A DNA stretch of 64,000 nucleotides. Source: Thozetella sp. PMI_491 (Eukaryota > Ascomycota > Sordariomycetes > Chaetosphaeriales > Chaetosphaeriaceae). Both the position numbers and the translations under genes were made by a program. How positions within the stretch are numbered: position 1 is the stretch's first letter; the number at the start of each line of letters is the position of its first letter. Of the stretch, positions 57,709-64,000 are shown piece after piece. The stretch lies in assembly GCA_021432635.1 (NCBI GenBank), contig MU270101.1:124001-188000 (forward strand). Reading direction: 5' to 3'. The notes under the pieces were generated by a model. The model searched no databases and had not been told where the DNA came from. It saw only the letters and a program-made list of their open reading frames with translations.

Positions 57709-59249
57709 CTATTTGACCACCCGCCCATCTTGTGTCATGTATATTAGACTAAAATTGTCGCTCTGCCGACCCGCGGATGAATATAGGCGCACGACAGCCT
57801 CCTGACTTTCACTAGAAAAAGGCCGAGCTACTCTGCTCGCACCTAGTTGGCTACGGTACCGAGTGGAATTGTCCGATACCGACTTTGCACTTCCGTTTAT
57901 TGTCTCAACCACCCTCGGTAGGAAGCGGGCGAGAATGAGCCTTAGTGTGGGCATGCATGCACAGATCATGCCGACACTGATCTCAATGGTAGACCAGAGA
58001 GATACTAATAGTTGGTCCCATGTCGGATTGGCCGAGTTGGCAAAGTTTAGAAGGCTCTGGAGGCGCAAGATACTGACAAAGGTAACACTGCGAGAGTAAT
58101 TTAGCGACAACACATGTTGTGACGGGCCCAAGGGATACGTACAAGGCGCCAACCACGAACATGGCAATGACTCCTGCCTTTCGCCTCCAGGTCAGCTGCA
58201 GCTTCAGGACCTGCCAGAGTGGAATGTACAGCATCCACCCGTCAAGGATGATGCTGATGACAGCGTTGGCCCATCCAATGGCGTTGATATTAAGGCATGT
58301 CCCCGTGTGCAGTCCATCCCACCTAGTCCAGTAGTACGAGACGGGGGAGCATTGAAAGACGGCAATGAGCACAAAACTAAGACCCCACACAGTTGTGAGA
58401 CCGATTGTGACCCACGTAAGCTGTCGGACGTTGTCGGCCGGGAAGATTTTCAGGTAAAAGAAGAGCAATGTGAGCTTGAGGAGGGTGAGCATGATGAAGT
58501 AGAGGATCTCCATGAAGTAGAAGTAGTAGATGAAGTTTGTGATTTCGGTGGGCGTCAACTTCCACACGTCCCTGCCCAGTCCATTGAGGGTTGTGCCATT
58601 TGTGGTTATGACCACGCTCGGAATTCCCACAAGCATTAGCAGGACGACGAGGTAATCGTCCCACCAGAACTGCTGGCCAATGAAGTACTTGTAGCCAACC
58701 CGCAGAAGCACGAAGAAGTCCGTCACTATGGCAATAGCCACGATAGCGGCGGCATAGGACGTCGATAGGTCCCGAACTGGCTCCTGACAAATCGTGGTGC
58801 TAATATTTTTAGTGGCTAGGTTGTCAGTCAAAGGCTCGTTTCAAGCACTGGGTATTGCCCCCTCGAGAGGGCTCTCGAGAGGGGCGCTTCATGTGCACTC
58901 ACTGAGCCCATCTATGATGCTGCAGCTATTGAGAGTGCAGGCTGTCGCTGCTGCCGAGATCGCTTCGTTCCCGCACACACAGACAATGTCTGTCAGCATG
59001 CACGTAGAGTTTGCCACGGCATTAATGAGACAGGTGCGCTGTTCAACGTTAGCCGATACTCTCAAGTACGCCTGTGTGGACGTAGGTAGAGAGGATGATA
59101 CTCACGCCACAGTTGGGCATCATCGCCAGGGCAGCAAGTGCCGAAGACGTTGAGGTGGTGGCCGCTGAGGAGTTGCTCCCCTGTGCCGAGACGAACGGCA
59201 CGGCGGCCAGGAAGGCAAGCGCCCTGCAGGCGAACTGCAGGCGCATCAT
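57709..59249 (-). CDS. CFEM-domain Pth11-like seven-transmembrane receptor
   Basis: 443 residues from complement(join(57709..58087,58143..58815,58903..59038,59106..59249)). Signal peptide (FACRALAFLAAVPFVSAQ), then a CFEM domain whose eight cysteines come together only after splicing: PNCGRTC, NSTC, IVCVC, TAC, NSC and TICQ. A fungal rhodopsin-type 7TM domain (SAT4 group) follows with the diagnostic FWWDDYLVVLLMLVG and VFQCSPVSYYWTRW. A Ser/Arg-rich cytoplasmic tail of about 100 residues completes it. Such receptors are expanded in plant- and insect-associated fungi; Magnaporthe Pth11 senses surface cues through G proteins. The 87-nt intron contains an imperfect CTCGAGAG inverted repeat at about 58859-58884. 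Confidence 0.9.
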
Positions 59250-61444
59250 CACGGTGTAACGGTGTTTTTCACATCGTATGAGTGTGCGGTCATGGGTCGG
59301 GTGGCGATGACGGTATATGTACAATACCACGCCTTGACAAATCCGATGTGGCGATGCACCTCGAACGCTGTAGCGACCGCTGAGACGTGCTCGACCGTCC
59401 TAGGCCGGCTCAAGGCACATCAGCCCATTATGGTAGCCCCAGCCGTATATCAACTATCCGGCCCGCACCAATGCATCGCAGTTGTATGTTGTCCCTACGT
59501 ACCTGTGACTTGGCGTGTCCGGTGGGCGGGCACGGCCCTTGCGCTACGCCCCAGTGTCCGCCTGTTCGACAGCTCCGGGAACAGGGCGAGTGGGCCACTA
59601 GCTCGAGGGGAAGCGCCCACACCGCGATTCATTCCAGAATAAGAAAAGCGTGCAAAGGGGTGAAGCACGCCTAGATGCCCATTGCGTGGAGCCGCTTGAC
59701 ATCAGAGCATGTCTGGCATCCGGCACACCGTTGGGGCAGTACCTACACAAACCTTATTTAAACGGGTCTTATAATAAGTGTGATAATATTGCTCTGCCAC
59801 TTTCCTTTGTTCGGCTCGCTTCCGATTGTATGCACCAGTTCACAGCCCTTTTGCATTCTTTCTCTTCGTCTTCCTCCAATCAAGGTCAGGAAACCCAGCA
59901 GGCAGGAAGCCTAACTAGGCGGAGTATGGGGCAACCATGTTTCCAATCTCTGTTTCATCCAATTCAGATAGAAGCAAATAGAAGAATAGGTTAGCGCCAA
60001 CGACATTTCTGCTTCAGCTTTCCTGCGCAGCCATATGTACTGCCCCTGCCCCTGAAACCGTTCGACTAGCCAGTCGGCACTCGATAGCCTCCCACCACAG
60101 CGCTCCAGCCAATGAGCGAGTGCATCACGGCGCTCGGCCCCACGGCAGTACTTTCGCTTAACGGCTACAGACATAATGGCTGTTGGGACGATGTCGAGCC
60201 AAGAGTGCTATGGGCTGTAATTGAGGGCAATTGATGCGGAATGTTCACGCTGTTTCACGCTGAAGTCGCGGGCATAGAACGTGACCAGAGCGTCACTGCA
60301 GACTCCTTATACGGCGCCGGCTGTAGATCTCTCGCGGAGGAAACACTGTTTGCACTCGTCTCATCTGGGTTGTTTCTCGAGATGCTTCGGAATCAGTGCT
60401 TCGATCCCCCGCCCCCCACCCCCCAACACATTTTCTCGACATCACAGGACTAAGTGCAAGTCACCTTTGGTATAGCCAAGGGCCCCGCTCCATACATCTC
60501 CGTGCACAGACCTCATCGACCTCTTCGCTGTGCGATTTGCTTAGTTCATTACTTGTGCCTTAGACGCGGGGAATAGCATCCACTGTGTGAGACATTGTCC
60601 TTGTTCATTTGTGCAATACATACTCTACATAATTCCATTTAAAACTTCTCGCCCTCTATAAGCCAATTTCCTTTCGGAAACATTATATTTGATTAAATAT
60701 GTAAAAAGGAATCCTACCTAAAATAAAACCCAAGTCACGACAAGGCACAGCTGTCTAAATGATACAGCTCTGTACTTATACATACGGATGAGTAGATACT
60801 AAGATATAAAGAGCCTGCTCGTACAACCTATGAAATGATCATTTAAACAGTTTCAATGCCAAAGCTAGCCTGATACCTCAAAATCATAGCCATATTCAAG
60901 CCAGTTCTTTCTTGTCTATAACCTTATCGCAAACCCAACTAGTTTAAACTTCATCAGTCGTATTGGGCACGGCACAGCCGGCCCGAAACATGCAGAAATT
61001 TAAACCCAGTCGACAGAGGGTTTAATGTCTCCTGTTAGTCACGGAGAAAGATAGATACGGCAGTGAAAGCAGTGAGTGAGACGGTCTTCTGATGGCAGCG
61101 TTTAACCTGTTCCGGCCAACCTGATTGATCCCAAATGATGACTGAGACCGTAAATTTATCTTCCATTTAAGACACGCCGATCAAAGGAACAGGGCATAAG
61201 ATTCGATTCTCAGAGCAACTTAGTGTCACCAAAACGCCACACCTACTGGATGAGGGATCGGGTACATCGGGATAGAATGGCAAACGCCTAGTCAAGAAAT
61301 TATAAATAACAAATGCTGCTTGCGTCTAGCCTACCCATGCATCTCTCGACCACAACAACCACTAGAATCACTACCACAGGACACGCAACACAGCAATCAT
61401 CTCTGCAAACTTCAATCTGCCCTTACCTTCTCAATCTCTCTACA
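59250..61444. other. Gene-poor region
   Basis: 2.2 kb. A short ATG-initiated frame of 87 codons on the minus strand (59911-60174) has no recognised domain. There is a TATA-like element at 61301. AT-rich from about 60600 to 61000. Confidence 0.4.
61301..61308 (+). promoter_or_regulatory. TATA-like element
   Basis: TATAAATA, about 137-144 bp upstream of the ATG at 61445. Confidence 0.55.
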
Positions 61445-61822
61445 ATGAAGTGTTCTAGCATCGCCGCAGTAGCTCTCCTTATGGCCGCCTCGGGGTCAGC
61501 TCAGGACGCGAAAAAGCACTGCCGCGCCGGTCTGACTTATTGCGGCAGCACTCTCATTGGCTTGGGTGAGGATAAACATATCCGGTAGTAGCTGGCTAGG
61601 CTAACTATGGAAACCAACCTAGCCCCATACCGCGAGCGAATTGCACAAAGTTTCCGTGACAGCAATGTGTACATGCCGGATGAGGGCAGAAATGACCTTT
61701 GGCGCTGTGGCGGTGGCAGATACGGGACGATCGATTATATCGGCTATTGTCGCGCTGGCTGCGCAAACAATGGACCGTTCAAGAACGATACTTGCATCCT
61801 GCCAACAACTACCCCTTACTAA
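61445..61822 (+). CDS. Small cysteine-rich secreted protein (effector candidate)
   Basis: 106 residues from join(61445..61565,61623..61822); 57-nt intron. Signal peptide MKCSSIAAVALLMAASGSAQ, then a mature part of about 86 residues with six cysteines: HC, YC, RC, YC, GC and TC. The start of the mature protein, CRAGLTYCGSTLIGLG, matches a family of small secreted proteins common in plant-associated ascomycetes. The family is, as far as I know, of unknown function. Three disulphides would fit. Size, signal peptide and cysteine content meet the usual criteria for effector prediction; that role is inference. Confidence 0.75.
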
Positions 61823-63342
61823 GGGCAGTTCGGAGCGCGGTCAACAAAGCAACTGACAAGCACACTCTCTCATCCAATTTTCTTCCTATCTCCTTCGATT
61901 CATGTTATTGCAATTGTCATGGCGGTAGCGGTACACCCAGCGCATTTGACGCGCTCATCAAGGTTCCATATGATGCTCCCCTGGTCACGCTGGCCGGCTA
62001 CGTCACGCCAGATCCCCAGTCAATCAATCAGCCAGCTAGTGGGCATAGGAGCTACCGTTACCACGCCGAGACCACTTAATTGCTATCGCGCTGGTTGTTG
62101 TATACTGCGAAATGGGTGGAAGTTTCTGCTGTCCCCTTCTCACAATCCTTCAGCATAGTATCTTTAGTTAATCCAAGAGCATCTCCTGCCAACAAGTGGC
62201 TGCCATGCATACGCTCGCAATGGCAACATGAGCTTACGTGAAGTGTCTGCGGCCAGGACTTAGCCGGGTTTCAGGAAGGTCGATGATCGTCGAGACCATC
62301 ACGACAAACATGGAAGTATACACATGGAGTAGTAGAGGAGGAGGGGATGTGCAGCGATGTGGTAGTCTTGGTGAGAGGGCGGGAGGCCGGTGACATCAAG
62401 GCGCGATCTCCTATGTCATTCTCGCTTTAGACTCAAACTTTGTCGACCAGACAGCTTGGAGTATTGTGTTAGCGGCAACCGTTATCGATGACGTGGAAGA
62501 TATAACTCATGTCGGTCTTTCACTAATGCACCTGTGCTTCAGATATTGGCTATGAAGGTCTGCTAATAGGCGTAGGTTGATTTCTACTGTTAACCTGGCT
62601 AGCTAAACGGGCAAATCGGACATGTTTACACTGTACGAGTAAGCACTCAGCAGGTCAGGCTAGCAAAGAAATAACTGTCTATTAGTGCAAGGAACAGCGA
62701 AACTTGAATATAATGAGCGCGAGTTTCCCCTATAATAGAGGAGGGGACAAGCAAATATTCCCTTTCGTTTCTTGCAATCAACTGAGTACACGTTTCTACG
62801 CGATAGAGATCATAGCCACACCACCACACTTTAATACTTGCTAGCTTTGAGGACATACTCCTCCCGAGCAGCATAGCAACTTAGCGATAGAACCGACTTA
62901 CACGCTTTGGGCGTTAATCGTTATGACTGCCCTACCACTCGCAGGCTGGTTATTCCTTTGAAATATTGTCTTAAAGCTCGATGAATTGGGGTTTTTAGAC
63001 AAACGTAGCCCTAAGGCCCCCTCCCTCAGCATTGCCGCCCTGCTAAGCGAGAAAGAGAGAGAGAGTACACACCTGCGGTTACTATGCTCTTCCTCAACCC
63101 AAGGAACTGCATAAATCCTTAGTCCCTACCCTTTTAAAGTCGAAGCCATCTCCGAATGCGCAAGTTATCCACATCACTTTTTGATTTCATTGCTCCTGTA
63201 ATGTTTATTTACTGCTAGACAGTCATGAGAGATGCACAGAAGGAAAAAGCCCACCGTAGACGATACCCGCATGATCGTGATGTATACAGGTGACGAGAAT
63301 CGACATGGAGACAGAACCTCCAGTGCTATAGCGATTACTTGC
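61823..63342. other. Gene-poor region
   Basis: 1.5 kb with no supported gene. A GA-rich stretch (AGAGAGAGAG) lies near 63055. Confidence 0.4.
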
Positions 63343-64000
63343 TCATGAGCCAGAAGATGGGTTTTGGCTCACGAACACTACCAGAACGGCAGCGTACGCC
63401 GCTGTGGCCCCGATTAGCTCCTGGTTCGAAGCTCGACTCGCCAGCGCCACAACCACCGCGAAAAAAATGACGAACAACCCGACGGTGATGAGCTGATCCC
63501 TCTGCTCCCGTATAAACGTCAGAGCGTACATGGGCGCCAGCAGGAATGCGCCTCCACCGATGGACACCAAGAGACGTGCGACTCTATCCAAGCCTGGGGA
63601 GACCTGCTCACTGACAGGATTCTTCCGCCCAGGCGGCACTTTTGTGCTCTCAAACTTTTCTGGTTGCGCATAATTAGCTACAAATTACGCCTGGGCTGTG
63701 TGTTGTGAATTGGTTCCTACTATCTCTTTCGGCGAGCGCCGGCTGCACATCGACATCCTGATCTGGGTGCCACCGCTTCAGGAGAAGCCGGACTGGATCT
63801 GCGGAGACGCCAAGTGTCTGCGGCGTCAGGTCCACCATGCCGAGCTCACCGGCGGATATGTATCGGCTGTCCGAAAGTTCATCTCTCAGCACCTGAGCCG
63901 CTTGGACTTGTGCGGTCTGCGGTGGTCGGTCCATGAGGGAGATCTCCTTGAACAGCTTCACAGCTTCGTCTGTTGCGAGATGAGTCCTCTAGTATGCGGA
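63343..64000 (-). CDS. DUF6594-like membrane protein, 5' end incomplete
   Basis: Last exon 63343..63659, previous exon from 63721 upstream; the 58-nt intron has a GCTAAT branch site near the acceptor. The C-terminus has three hydrophobic segments (LLVSIGGGAFLLAPMYALTF, LITVGLFVIFFAVVVALAS, IGATAAYAAVLVVFV) and the diagnostic ASNQELIGATAAYAAVLVVF, which matches the C-terminal membrane part of DUF6594 proteins. Upstream (residues before ALAERD) the frame is open to about 63988, where an in-frame TAG follows an AG. Another splice acceptor there is likely, with further exons beyond the window. An alternative acceptor at 63678 would add six residues. Function unknown. Confidence 0.65.

Noticed and set aside
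59911..60174. 87-codon ATG-initiated frame on the minus strand
   Set aside because: No domain, no signal peptide and no neighbouring exons. It could be real but cannot be supported.

Overview
The window reads as nuclear DNA of a filamentous ascomycete (Pezizomycotina). Genes carry many short introns (about 43-103 nt), nearly all GT-AG, often with a recognisable CTAAC/CTGAC-type branch site. The protein families also point there: Zn2Cys6 regulators, a HET-domain gene, a CFEM/Pth11-like receptor, GPI-anchored wall proteins and DUF6594. I see no rRNA, tRNA, CRISPR or recognisable transposon. Exon models come from reading frames, splice signals and known family motifs, so exact boundaries are predictions.

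Layout. 0-8 kb: a partial short-chain dehydrogenase (SDR), a divergent Zn2Cys6 regulator, two GPI-anchored surface proteins and a 5'-truncated regulator. 8-13.5 kb, minus strand: a secreted protein, a pepsin-like protease and an AYR1-like SDR. 14-22 kb: a divergent 11-exon cytochrome P450, a multi-pass membrane protein and a Dal5-type transporter. 22.5-26.5 kb: a possible gene fragment, a HET pseudogene with one frameshift and one in-frame stop, and another SDR. 28.7-36.5 kb, all plus strand: MFS transporter, FAD monooxygenase and a StcS/AflN-like P450. 38.8-52.2 kb: a membrane-anchored glycosyltransferase-like protein, an orphan 7TM protein, a Zn2Cys6 regulator, an NmrA-like NAD(P)-binding protein, a second Zn2Cys6 regulator and a 1395-residue ABCC transporter. 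54-64 kb: a secreted repetitive protein, an M20 peptidase, a CFEM-domain Pth11-like receptor, a small cysteine-rich secreted protein and a partial DUF6594 membrane protein.

How it may work together. The stretch from 28.7 to 52.2 kb has the accessory complement of a secondary-metabolite cluster: oxidases, two exporters, two pathway-type regulators and an NmrA-like protein. It has no visible PKS, NRPS, terpene cyclase or prenyltransferase. It is either the flank of a cluster, a split cluster, or a pathway built on an unrecognised core enzyme. A 7TM protein that converges tail-to-tail with a regulator is a candidate sensing pair. The surface and secreted proteins at both ends suggest an accessory, environment-facing region. 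Broken genes (HET, truncated regulator) and long gene-poor gaps suggest it is evolving fast.
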